64,000 nt of DNA, from contig NZ_LGKO01000002.1 in assembly GCF_001306145.1 (NCBI RefSeq), positions 1,116,001 to 1,180,000 on the forward strand, in the 5' to 3' direction. The notes beneath the pieces are model-generated. The model made no database searches and was not told the DNA's origin. It saw only the letters and a program-made list of their open reading frames with translations. Below, one piece after another: positions 16,174 through 24,444 of the stretch (the stretch's first letter is position 1; each line of letters begins with the position of its first letter). A program made the position numbers and the translations under genes. The stretch comes from Thermanaerothrix daxensis (lineage in GTDB: Bacteria; Chloroflexota; Anaerolineae; Anaerolineales; Anaerolineaceae).

Positions 16174-16902
16174 ATGGTCCTGGATGCACTTACCATCCGC
16201 CAGAACTACCTCAAGGTGCTCGAGCAAATTTATCAGGCGGCCTTGCGAAGCGGACGTGATCCATCGCAAATTCGCCTTGTAGTGGTGACAAAGGGTCAGC
16301 CTATTGAGGCAATTCGGGCTGTGGTGGAGGCTGGGGCTAAACTCTTGGGTGAAAATTACCCCGAGGAAGCCCTTCCAAAAATAGAGGCTTTGCAGGACTA
16401 TCCGGTGGAATGGCACATGATTGGCCATCTACAAAGCCGCAAAGCCAAATTGGTTGCTCAGTATTTTGATTGGTTTGAAGCGCTGGATAGTGTGCGCTTA
16501 GCGCAAAAATTGGAACGCATACTTTCTGAGCAGGGACGACGTCTGCCAGTGCTACTGGAATTCAATGTGGGGGGAGAAGAGAGCAAGTCGGGTTGGAAGG
16601 CGGAATCCTCAGAGACCTGGCCAGCCCTTCTGTCGGAAATTGAATTGATTCTGAATACTTGCCCGCATCTAGACGTGCGTGGAATTATGACCATGCCACC
16701 ACTTACCGAGGACCCCCACCGGGCGCGCCAGTACTTTGCTCATTCACGCCACCTACGCGATTTTCTAGCCCGGGCTTTTCCAAATGCGTCCTGGGGTGAA
16801 CTCTCCATGGGTACCAGTGTGGATTTTCCATTGGCTATTGAGGAAGGGGCTACTATTGTTCGGGTTGGTCAGGCCATTCTTGGCCCACGTCCTTATCCAT
16901 AA
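16174..16902 (+). CDS. yggS: YggS/PLPBP family pyridoxal-phosphate homeostasis protein
   Basis: A 242-residue protein with the fold-type III PLP barrel of the YggS/PROSC family, which binds PLP without known catalytic activity and affects vitamin B6 and amino acid balance. The PLP-binding lysine is in RLVVVTKGQP, followed by GAKLLGENYPEEALPKI, WHMIGHLQSRKAK and LSMGTSVDFPLAIEEGATIVRVG, all family signatures. A ribosome-binding site (CGGAGG) precedes ATG 16174. Second gene of the pgeF-yggS-yggT-yggU series. Confidence 0.93.
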   Translation: MVLDALTIRQNYLKVLEQIYQAALRSGRDPSQIRLVVVTKGQPIEAIRAVVEAGAKLLGENYPEEALPKIEALQDYPVEWHMIGHLQSRKAKLVAQYFDWFEALDSVRLAQKLERILSEQGRRLPVLLEFNVGGEESKSGWKAESSETWPALLSEIELILNTCPHLDVRGIMTMPPLTEDPHRARQYFAHSRHLRDFLARAFPNASWGELSMGTSVDFPLAIEEGATIVRVGQAILGPRPYP

Positions 16903-16927
16903 TCTTGATTGAGAAAGGGAAAAGTCC

Positions 16928-17191
16928 ATGGTTTGGTTTCTTATTCAGTTGATTCAGGCTCTTTCCACGTTGTTGGTCATTGTGGTTATTGTGGATGTAG
17001 TGCTCTCGTATTTTCTCTCCCCTTTCCATCCAGTGCGGGTAGCACTGGATCGCGTTGTCGAACCTTTATTAACCCCCATTCGTCGAGCGGTTCCGCCCAT
17101 CCAGATGATTGACTTCAGTCCCCTTATTTTGATTATTCTCATTCAGGCGGTTGAGTGGGTGCTAATCACCATTCTCCGTCAGTTCATGTAG
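16928..17191 (+). CDS. yggT: YggT family membrane protein
   Basis: An 87-residue two-helix membrane protein of the YggT family (about 10-30 and 60-82) with the family motif LSPFHPVRVALDRVVEPLLTPIRRAVPP between the helices. It is usually found next to yggS and near division genes and is thought to act in membrane or osmotic homeostasis; the molecular function is unknown. An AAAGGGAAAAG sequence precedes the start. The next gene begins 4 bases downstream. Confidence 0.9.
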   Translation: MVWFLIQLIQALSTLLVIVVIVDVVLSYFLSPFHPVRVALDRVVEPLLTPIRRAVPPIQMIDFSPLILIILIQAVEWVLITILRQFM

Positions 17192-17195
17192 ACAT

Positions 17196-17519
17196 ATGGG
17201 ACGTACAACCAAACCCCACTTTACCCAGCCTGAGGGCGGTGCAGCGCTTTCCATCCTGGTCAGGATCGGTGGATCTCAGAGCCGCGTTGAACGCATTACC
17301 GAGGATGGTGTGGTGGTGATCCGCTTGTCCACTTCCGGAACCGACTCCGATCAGATTAACACTGCCCTGAAGGCTCTCTTGGAGAGTGTTTTGGGGGTTA
17401 AGCGTTCTCAACTGGAAATTGTGGCTGGTGAGATGTCGGCTCAGAAACTGGTAGCCGTCCTTGGCCAGGATCCTGAAAAGGTGGATAAAGCATTAAAGAA
17501 GGCATTGAAGGCCGGCTAA
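17196..17519 (+). CDS. DUF167/YggU family protein
   Basis: A 107-residue protein of the DUF167 (YggU) family, although the N-terminal half is divergent. The C-terminal DSDQINTALKALLESVLGVKRSQLEIVAGEMSAQKLVAVLG matches the usual helix-strand arrangement, where family members have a LA..L.v....i.i..G..sR.K.v.i pattern. It starts 4 bases after the yggT stop, which is the common gene order. It overlaps the convergent STAND gene by 4 bases at the stop codons. Function unknown. Confidence 0.78.
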   Translation: MGRTTKPHFTQPEGGAALSILVRIGGSQSRVERITEDGVVVIRLSTSGTDSDQINTALKALLESVLGVKRSQLEIVAGEMSAQKLVAVLGQDPEKVDKALKKALKAG

Positions 17520-19999
17520 GCGGGGGGTGTTACAGGCGCGTGTAACGAGAGCACCCAGAGGGTATAACGAGCCATGTGGCGAACCTCGGGATTCTCGTGG
17601 CGGAGAAGGATTTTGAGTACCTGTATGTAATCGGGGTGCGGTTGCCAGCGGATCATCAGCATTGCCTTTATCTTTTCCTCGTCATCTCCCTGGATCAGAG
17701 CATGTTGTAGGAGCGAATCCACGGGTTGGCCCGGAGAAATGCCCTGCCCCATTTTGGCTGCAAATGCAATTAACCAGGGGGTTTCATGAGGTGGCGTTAA
17801 GGTCTGAGGAAAGCGAGAATCGGCATGACGGCGGCTTTCCAGCGCCTGGGCAGCAGCATTTCGCACCACCCATTGGCCGTCTTCTACGGCTATGCGTTCC
17901 AACTCGTCAATCACCCAGGGGGCATTGAGGTGAGCAATGCCCAAAACTGCCGCGCGCCGGGTGAGCAGATCCTCCAGAGTGAGGGCTTCCTTTAGATGCT
18001 CTTCGCCTCCGGGGATTACATTCGCTAAAACCTCAGCGGCGGCGAGGCGCAGCGGTTCGTCCCCAAAAGTCAGTGCGCGCAGGATGGCTTCCTCGGCCAC
18101 CGGTTCTCGATACTGTGCCAGACCAAGGCAAGCACCCATCCGGACTCTTTCTTCGGGATCATTTAGAAGGGCAATAAGGTCCTTCAAGGCGGTGGGGTCT
18201 TGCAGGAAACCACATCCTAAAGCGCCATAGAAACGAAAATCTGCCTGGGTGGCTTTAATCCATTGGCGGAAAAGCAAACTCAGTGAAGGATCATTTGACG
18301 TGGCACAGGCCGCGAGGCCCTCAATTGAGTCTTCCGGTTCTTCTGATTTGCCCTGCAGGATGGGTAGCAAGCGCTTCATAAGAATTGAACGCGCGACACT
18401 GTTGCGAGGTGCCAGGCGCGCCCAATAAAATGCGTGGAAAAAGTCTGTATTGGACAAAGACAAAGCCTTATCAACCCAGGCTTCTAGCCAGGTGGCTTCC
18501 GGGCGAGCAGCGATCAGATGGTAACAAAGGGCGTCCTCAGCGCTCCAGAGGAGACGGTGGGGGGCTATCGGTGGTACTGTAAGTTGTTGAGCGGCCAGAT
18601 AAGCCATTATGTATATGTGGTTGAAGGCCAGGCGTTCACCACTGTATTCGCTTAAGAGCCCGGTATCGAGAAGCGCCAAGAGAACACGATTGGCAGGACG
18701 TTCCGTTTTCGAAGCGGGTGAACCGGGGGTCTTTTCTTCTGCCTTCAATTCTTCTGCAGGCGCGGTTATGGTAAGGGTTTTAAGCTCGGTGACACTTTGC
18801 TCGATCTCGCGAATGGTGAGAGCAGGTTTGCGACTTTCTATAAAGGTTCGTGCCAGGGTGATCAGCGAAGGAATGGGAATCTTGGGTCCGCAGAGGCGGT
18901 TCACATAAGCATCCACAGCATGCGCAATATTATCGGAGAGATCACCCGCTGAAAGAGCCCACAAATAGAGTGTCCATTCCAGGGGGGAATAAACCGGTGT
19001 GGGATCAATCCATCCCCGAACTAAAAGATCATCTAGAGGGATGACACCGGTTTTTTGCGCAATCTGCGAACCGAGGTGCTGATTCCACAACCGACTCCAT
19101 CGGGCGATAAATTCTGCTGTTTGATCCCGCGTCCAGGCAGCCAGAGGAAGGGGCTCGATCCCTAAATTCAGCAATCCGTCCAGATATTGGTCCGGGGCTG
19201 CCAGTACCAAGCGTATGTGGGGATATTGCTCGAGCAAGGTCTTAAGGTACGATGTGGCTGCTTCGAGCATTTCCGGAGGAACTTCGTCAATTCCATCCAG
19301 CAGCAGTACGACCTCACCGTCATTGAAGGCGCTCTTGAGAAAACTCCATAGGCGGGGTTGGGCGGTTAATGGCAGGGTGCGGCTGAGTGTTTTGTAAATG
19401 GGCTCCAATGGGTCCTTGATCTCGGGCAAATAAGGTTCAATGTCAAGATAATGTAAAAAAATAGGCGTAAGGCTGTTAGCAAATCCAAGGTCATTTTCGC
19501 GGCGAGCGAGGAGAGAAGCCAGGAATGCCAGGGTAACTGTTTTGCCGCTTCCCGGTTTACCGATAATAGCAATGCGTGCTCGCTGGCGTAGGGCCTGAAG
19601 GGGGGTGAGGGTAGGAGCGCCGAAGCGAGAGGCAAATTCTGGCCATTCTGGGAGTGGCGGAATAATTTGCTCATATATATGCGGTAATCGTGAATCGGTT
19701 TCTTCGAGAGGCGGTGAAGGTGGTGCAAGCAAGCGGGGAGGGATCGCAATCTCGTCTAGCGAAAACAGAGCCGCTGAAAGGTGGCTGCGTTGGGCGCGCT
19801 TTAAGGCGTCCTGCCGAATCGCAAACTCTGTTCCGGCTAATTGGCGCTGCCTGAGGTGTTTGAACCATTGTTTTAAGCCCTCGCGTATGGCTGGCCATTC
19901 TTTACTCAGGCGCGCTAAAACAAGCCAAAACAGTGTCCCGGTCAGGAACCCAATCCAGAAGGAGGGGCGATCAAGTTGCAGTCCAAACAGATTCGGCAT
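17516..19999 (-). CDS. Membrane-anchored STAND/NACHT-like NTPase with C-terminal HEAT repeats
   Basis: An 827-residue protein. Residues 14-31 form an N-terminal membrane anchor (FWIGFLTGTLFWLVLARL). The NTPase core has a Walker A motif GKPGSGKT at 147-154 and a Walker B block VVLLLDGIDEVP at about 230-241, the LDGIDE form typical of NACHT/STAND ATPases. Residues from about 560 onward form HEAT-like repeats (for example DPEERVRMGACLGLAQY and ALTLEDLLTRRAAVLGIAHL). There is no effector domain such as TIR or nuclease. Signal sensing at the membrane is inferred; a defence function is possible but unsupported by neighbours. Confidence 0.82.
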   Translation of the reverse strand: MPNLFGLQLDRPSFWIGFLTGTLFWLVLARLSKEWPAIREGLKQWFKHLRQRQLAGTEFAIRQDALKRAQRSHLSAALFSLDEIAIPPRLLAPPSPPLEETDSRLPHIYEQIIPPLPEWPEFASRFGAPTLTPLQALRQRARIAIIGKPGSGKTVTLAFLASLLARRENDLGFANSLTPIFLHYLDIEPYLPEIKDPLEPIYKTLSRTLPLTAQPRLWSFLKSAFNDGEVVLLLDGIDEVPPEMLEAATSYLKTLLEQYPHIRLVLAAPDQYLDGLLNLGIEPLPLAAWTRDQTAEFIARWSRLWNQHLGSQIAQKTGVIPLDDLLVRGWIDPTPVYSPLEWTLYLWALSAGDLSDNIAHAVDAYVNRLCGPKIPIPSLITLARTFIESRKPALTIREIEQSVTELKTLTITAPAEELKAEEKTPGSPASKTERPANRVLLALLDTGLLSEYSGERLAFNHIYIMAYLAAQQLTVPPIAPHRLLWSAEDALCYHLIAARPEATWLEAWVDKALSLSNTDFFHAFYWARLAPRNSVARSILMKRLLPILQGKSEEPEDSIEGLAACATSNDPSLSLLFRQWIKATQADFRFYGALGCGFLQDPTALKDLIALLNDPEERVRMGACLGLAQYREPVAEEAILRALTFGDEPLRLAAAEVLANVIPGGEEHLKEALTLEDLLTRRAAVLGIAHLNAPWVIDELERIAVEDGQWVVRNAAAQALESRRHADSRFPQTLTPPHETPWLIAFAAKMGQGISPGQPVDSLLQHALIQGDDEEKIKAMLMIRWQPHPDYIQVLKILLRHENPEVRHMARYTLWVLSLHAPVTPPA

Positions 20000-20002
20000 G
20001 GT

Positions 20003-20704
20003 TTATCCTGCGTAGAGAATGCGTCCGCATGAGGAGCAGAAAACCAGCTGATGAGGGAATCGAGCCGCTTGCCGCTCAGCCGGGGTTAGGGTGGAGCCGC
20101 ATGCTGAGCAAGTTTCATCCACTACTGTGGCCACGGCAATCCCACGTTTTCGTGAGCGTAGTTGCTGGTAAATAGCTTGATTTTGGGGATCAATCTGGTT
20201 GAGAATGACCTCGCGTTCACGTAACAAGCGATCTCGGCTACGCGTGAGGGTTTCCAATTCCCCTCGCAGGCTAGCATTCCGCTCGGATTCTTCTGCCTGG
20301 GCGTGGTGAAATTGTGCTTCCGCCTGGCGATACTCTGCCTCGGCTTGTTCAAGATCTATCATGGCTTCTAACTGGCGATCTTCAAGGGTAGCCAGGGCGC
20401 GCTTCAGTGCTTGGACTTCATTTTCCAGGTCGCGCAGTTCCTTAGGAATTTTTACTCGCCCAGAATAAAGATTTTCTTCGCTTTGCTCTAATTTAATTCG
20501 CTTGGCCTGGACCTCGTGCTCTATTTTCTTAAGCGCCAGTTGCTTTTCCTTGAGGAGTGCTTCGACCTGCTGAAGGTGATGTTGGGCTTCTTCCACTTGG
20601 GAATGATTCGAAAGCAGGGCATTAATCTCCTGGAAGCGATTTTCAATTTGATCAAGTTGTGAGTCAATTTTTTGAAGTTGTAGAAGATGAAAGGCCTGAC
20701 TCAT
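20003..20704 (-). CDS. Coiled-coil protein with C-terminal C4 zinc ribbon
   Basis: A 233-residue protein. Residues 5-180 are a long, charged coiled coil (QLDQIENRFQEINALL onward, many Glu, Gln and Arg). Residues 198-228 form a zinc ribbon, CSACGSTLTPAERQAA then FCSSCGRIL, with two CxxC pairs. This matches the widespread family of coiled-coil zinc-ribbon proteins found in Chloroflexota, Cyanobacteria and Actinobacteria, proposed to bind nucleic acid; the function is not established. The STAND gene begins 3 bases downstream, so the two are probably co-transcribed. Confidence 0.87.
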   Translation of the reverse strand: MSQAFHLLQLQKIDSQLDQIENRFQEINALLSNHSQVEEAQHHLQQVEALLKEKQLALKKIEHEVQAKRIKLEQSEENLYSGRVKIPKELRDLENEVQALKRALATLEDRQLEAMIDLEQAEAEYRQAEAQFHHAQAEESERNASLRGELETLTRSRDRLLREREVILNQIDPQNQAIYQQLRSRKRGIAVATVVDETCSACGSTLTPAERQAARFPHQLVFCSSCGRILYAG

Positions 20705-20751
20705 GGGTTCAACATCCGGCGTGAGGGATTGGAGGGATGTGTTAGTTTCTC

Positions 20752-20781
20752 TTTACTCCGATAAACTCATTTTAGTATACT
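20752..20781 (+). promoter_or_regulatory. Promoter in front of the first YfhO-like gene
   Basis: TTTACT (20752-20757), an 18-base spacer and TATACT (20776-20781) are followed after 7 bases by ATG 20789. No Shine-Dalgarno sequence lies between, which suggests a leaderless transcript. It faces the divergent zinc-ribbon gene. Confidence 0.6.
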
Positions 20782-20788
20782 TCATAAC

Positions 20789-22324
20789 ATGGTGAGGTAT
20801 CGTTTCCCCTGGGTTGGCAGTCTGATTGTTCTTGGAGTGGTAGGACTGCCATATATTTTAGCAGCCCTTGTCACACCAGAAGGATATGTTTTCGGGGGTT
20901 TCTTGTTTAACCCTCTGGATGGAAATTCGTATCTGGCCAAGATGTATGAGGGTTTTCTGGGAGAGTGGCGGTTTCGCTTGCCCTACACAGCCGACGCTCC
21001 TTACTCGGGATATCTTTTCACTTTTTATATCGCTCTGGGACATTTAGCGCGGATCTTTCATCTGCCCCTAATTGTCATGTTTCACCTTGTGCGTCTATTG
21101 GCTGGTTGGGTTTTTATGTTAGCCTTATGGCGTTTTCTTAACTCCGTTGTAGAGGGTTCGGAACGAGATTTACATCAAATTTATTATTGGGCTCTCCTTG
21201 GATCGGGCTTGGGATGGCTGGCTAATCTGGGAGGAGGTTTTACAGCCGATTTTTGGCTGGCTGAGGCCTATCCACTGCTTTCCATGATTGCCAACCCTCA
21301 CTTTCCCCTGGGAATGGGCTTGCTTTTGACCTTCTTCTCAATTCTTTTAGCGCCTTTTTCCTCCCAATGGGTCGTTGTTTCATCCATGGTGCTCGGGTTC
21401 GCCCTGGCGATCATCTTACCTTTCGGGGTGGTAATTGGTGCTGTGGTAGGTGGAGGATATTGTGCATGGTTATGGTTCAAGCAACGAAAAGTCGCTTTTA
21501 AAGCAATGCTCGGCTTTCTCTTGGGGGGAGGGAGTGTGTTGTGTTATCAGTATATGACGATTCTCCAGGATGGGTGGCTACGGGGCTGGAATGCTCAAAA
21601 CCTAACCCTTTCTCCACCATTGTGGGACTACCTGGTAGCCTTTTCTCCAGCATTGATTCTGGCCTTATTAGGGCTGATCAAGCTTAATCAGGGTGTTTCC
21701 GTAAATCTCCCCTTTTTAGCCATCTGGTTCATCGCGGGATGGGCCATGGCGTATAGCCCATGGGGACTACAACGACGTCTTCTAACGGGGTTTTATATCC
21801 CTGTGGTGATCCTTGCCGTGCGTGGAGGGAGTGTTCTTGAACACTGGTTGCAAAGGAGCGCAAGGCTTATTGAGCGGACGGCCTTTGTCCTTGCTCTTCC
21901 TACCGGGTTTCTTGTGATCCTACTGGGCCTTATGGGGGTTCGAATGCATCATCCGCTGTTAACCCTGGGTGCAGATGAGTATCAAGCGTTGGGATGGATC
22001 GAAAGACATACCCCTCCAGATGCGTTGGTGTTTGCTGCTCCTGAGACGGGCTTGTTTATTCCTGCCCATACAGGACGACGTGTGATTTATGGACACCCCT
22101 TTGAGACGGTAAATGCCGAAGATCAAAAGCATTGGGTGATCGCTTCGCTCCAGAGTTTTAGCTCGGGAGAGGATTGGGTCCAGCAATTGAGGGAAAGGGG
22201 GGTGGATTTTGTGTTCTGGGGTCCCCGTGAACAGAAACTGGCGCAAGTTGGACAATTGGATTTTCTTCCTGCATCGTTCCAGGCAGGAGATACTACGCTT
22301 TATGTCGTTCCGGCTATCCCATGA
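20789..22324 (+). CDS. Polytopic membrane protein, probable GT-C type glycosyltransferase
   Basis: A 511-residue protein with roughly 10-12 membrane helices and a C-terminal extracytoplasmic domain of about 110 residues (from ALGWIERHTPPDALVFAAPETG). The pattern of many helices followed by a soluble tail beginning 'W I ...TPPDA' resembles GT-C membrane glycosyltransferases and YfhO-like proteins. An N-terminal FNPLDGNSYLAKMYEG loop holds an aspartate in the place where the catalytic Asp of GT-C enzymes usually lies. No specific family assigned. First gene of a five-gene overlapping run that ends with MoxR/DUF58. Confidence 0.7.
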   Translation: MVRYRFPWVGSLIVLGVVGLPYILAALVTPEGYVFGGFLFNPLDGNSYLAKMYEGFLGEWRFRLPYTADAPYSGYLFTFYIALGHLARIFHLPLIVMFHLVRLLAGWVFMLALWRFLNSVVEGSERDLHQIYYWALLGSGLGWLANLGGGFTADFWLAEAYPLLSMIANPHFPLGMGLLLTFFSILLAPFSSQWVVVSSMVLGFALAIILPFGVVIGAVVGGGYCAWLWFKQRKVAFKAMLGFLLGGGSVLCYQYMTILQDGWLRGWNAQNLTLSPPLWDYLVAFSPALILALLGLIKLNQGVSVNLPFLAIWFIAGWAMAYSPWGLQRRLLTGFYIPVVILAVRGGSVLEHWLQRSARLIERTAFVLALPTGFLVILLGLMGVRMHHPLLTLGADEYQALGWIERHTPPDALVFAAPETGLFIPAHTGRRVIYGHPFETVNAEDQKHWVIASLQSFSSGEDWVQQLRERGVDFVFWGPREQKLAQVGQLDFLPASFQAGDTTLYVVPAIP

Positions 22325-24444
22325 GGGCGCTGCGTAAACATTCCCTTTTGATCGGGTTATTAACAGTCCCGCTTCTTCCCTGGCTGCCTGAACTGGGTAA
22401 GTGGGCATTTCCTCCTGATTCACCGTTTACCGATGGGCTGATCGCTCATTTCACAAATGCCTGGCTGATCGCGGATGCATGGCGGCGTTTCGGTGAAATC
22501 CCTTTATGGTCAGATGCCTATTTAGGTGGTTTCCCCCTGATAGCAGATCCACTAAATGGATTATGGTATCCCCTCGGCTGGCTGAGCCTGGTCTGGCCTT
22601 CGCCCTGGAGTTTTAACTTAACGCTACTGGGACATCTCCTTGTGCTTGGCGCAGGAATGTTTCGTTGGTTGAGGTTGAAGGGATATGATCAACGAGCCGC
22701 CTTGTTAGGTAGTTGGACAATGATGCTCCTGCCGAAAATTATTGCCCACTGGGGTGCCGGTCATTTTACTCTGCTCTACGCTTTTGCCTGGACCCCCTGG
22801 GTATTCGTAGCAGAAAAAATGCGTCAAGAACGCATAACGCAGACGTCGCTTTTACCAGGTATGGTTTTAGGATTAGCGTGGCTGGCAGACTTGCGTTGGG
22901 GGATTATCCTGGCGGGCATTTGGTTGGGGTATGCTATCTTTAGAAAGTGGCGAGGTTTTTCGAGCAGGGGATCCTTGCGCCAGGTGGGCGGGTTGATCCT
23001 TCAACCGTTGATTGGTGTATTGATATCAGCACCGTTGTTATTATCGCTTCTTGAGTGGTTACCTCTAACGACGCGGAGTCAATTGCGCCCTGAGGAGGCG
23101 TTAGTTTACTCGTTACCTCCCTATAGCCTAATTGGGATGGTATTTCCAGGATTTGGGCGTTTTCATGAATGGGTCACCTATCTAGGGGTTGTTTCGGTGG
23201 GCATGAGTGTGTTAGTCCTCGCGGTTCCCTCTCTCCGCCGCTCCTTGCGAGGATGGTTGATCCTGGCCGGATTGGCCTTGGTTGGCTCGTTGGGTTCTTA
23301 CCTGCCCGGTTTCGAGAAGGTCGTACAACTGCCAGGACTTGCGTTGTTACGGGTACCGGCACGACTCTGGTTGGGGGTAGGCCTGGTTGCGGCACTGTGT
23401 ACAGCGGCCGGTTTGGACTGGCTGCTCACCTCCCCGCGCATCATGCGCCCGGATGTGGTATTCTGGTTGAGTGGTGTCTGGGGGTTCATGGCTTTCTTAA
23501 CCATCGGATGGGGTGTCCTTTTTGGAGAATTTCCTTGGCTGCTAGCATTTGGAACGCTGCTCTTTGGGCTGGTCATCTTTACCATTGCCCTATGGGAACG
23601 CCGGCGACTTAGTGAGAGAGTGGGTTGGGGAATTCTGGCGGTTATTACTCTGGTGGATCTTGTGGTCGCCGGGAGAACATGGATTACATTCCGACCGGAT
23701 TCGGGGGTTTGGAGGGAGACTTCCAATTTAGTTGGGTTCTTACTTGAACAACCAGGGATATTTCGCGTTTATTCACCTTCGTTTTCGCTACCTCAGTATG
23801 TGGCTGCGCGTTACGGTCTAGAATTGGCGGATGGGGTTCACCCTCTTCAGACAAAAACATACGTGGAGTTTATGAAAGAAGCAACTGGGGTGGTGCAAAC
23901 AGGATATTCAGTGACACTGCCACCCTTTCTCAACGGTGATCCTGAGAATGATAACCGCTTTTTCACACCCCGCCCTGATCTTCTGGGGTGGTGGAATGTC
24001 AAGTATGTGGTTTCTGCATTTCCGCTTCAGGCTAGTGGATTAGAGCTAGTAGCAAAAACAGATAACTCTCTGGTTTATATGAATCGGCTGGCTTTTCCGC
24101 GTGCATGGGTTCAGTCTAACCTGGATTGGCCTCCTCGGGTGGATGGAGAGGTACAAATCATAGAGCGAACCCCTAACCAATGGCGTCTGCGGGTGCATGG
24201 GCCTGGTTGGCTCATTTTGGCCGAATTGGATTACCCGGGGTGGGAAGCCACCCTGGATGGACAGCCCTGGCAAGTGGAATCGCTGGGGGGGGTATTCAGG
24301 GCAGTGGCTATTCCAGAGGGTGAACATCTGGTTGTGCTAAGGTTTAAGCCGCATACCTATGAAGCGGGGGTAAGCCTTGCAGTGTTGGGGTGGGGAGTAA
24401 GTGTTCTGTCCATGGTTGTTGGTCGGCGACAGCGGAAACAATGA
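22321..24444 (+). CDS. YfhO-like polytopic membrane protein
   Basis: A 707-residue protein with about 12 membrane helices and a C-terminal extracytoplasmic beta-rich domain. The first loop, FTDGLIAHFTNAWLIADAWRRFGEIPLWSDAYLGGFPLIADP, has the 'lines of a W-x-P-L-W-N loop' typical of YfhO/GT-C proteins. Near the C-terminus, PGWLILAELDYPGWEATLDGQPW matches the YfhO C-terminal motif in which a 'YPGW' precedes a 'DG' turn. YfhO-type proteins take part in glycosylating cell-wall or lipid-linked polymers. The ATG overlaps the previous stop (ATGA). Confidence 0.78.
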   Translation: MRALRKHSLLIGLLTVPLLPWLPELGKWAFPPDSPFTDGLIAHFTNAWLIADAWRRFGEIPLWSDAYLGGFPLIADPLNGLWYPLGWLSLVWPSPWSFNLTLLGHLLVLGAGMFRWLRLKGYDQRAALLGSWTMMLLPKIIAHWGAGHFTLLYAFAWTPWVFVAEKMRQERITQTSLLPGMVLGLAWLADLRWGIILAGIWLGYAIFRKWRGFSSRGSLRQVGGLILQPLIGVLISAPLLLSLLEWLPLTTRSQLRPEEALVYSLPPYSLIGMVFPGFGRFHEWVTYLGVVSVGMSVLVLAVPSLRRSLRGWLILAGLALVGSLGSYLPGFEKVVQLPGLALLRVPARLWLGVGLVAALCTAAGLDWLLTSPRIMRPDVVFWLSGVWGFMAFLTIGWGVLFGEFPWLLAFGTLLFGLVIFTIALWERRRLSERVGWGILAVITLVDLVVAGRTWITFRPDSGVWRETSNLVGFLLEQPGIFRVYSPSFSLPQYVAARYGLELADGVHPLQTKTYVEFMKEATGVVQTGYSVTLPPFLNGDPENDNRFFTPRPDLLGWWNVKYVVSAFPLQASGLELVAKTDNSLVYMNRLAFPRAWVQSNLDWPPRVDGEVQIIERTPNQWRLRVHGPGWLILAELDYPGWEATLDGQPWQVESLGGVFRAVAIPEGEHLVVLRFKPHTYEAGVSLAVLGWGVSVLSMVVGRRQRKQ

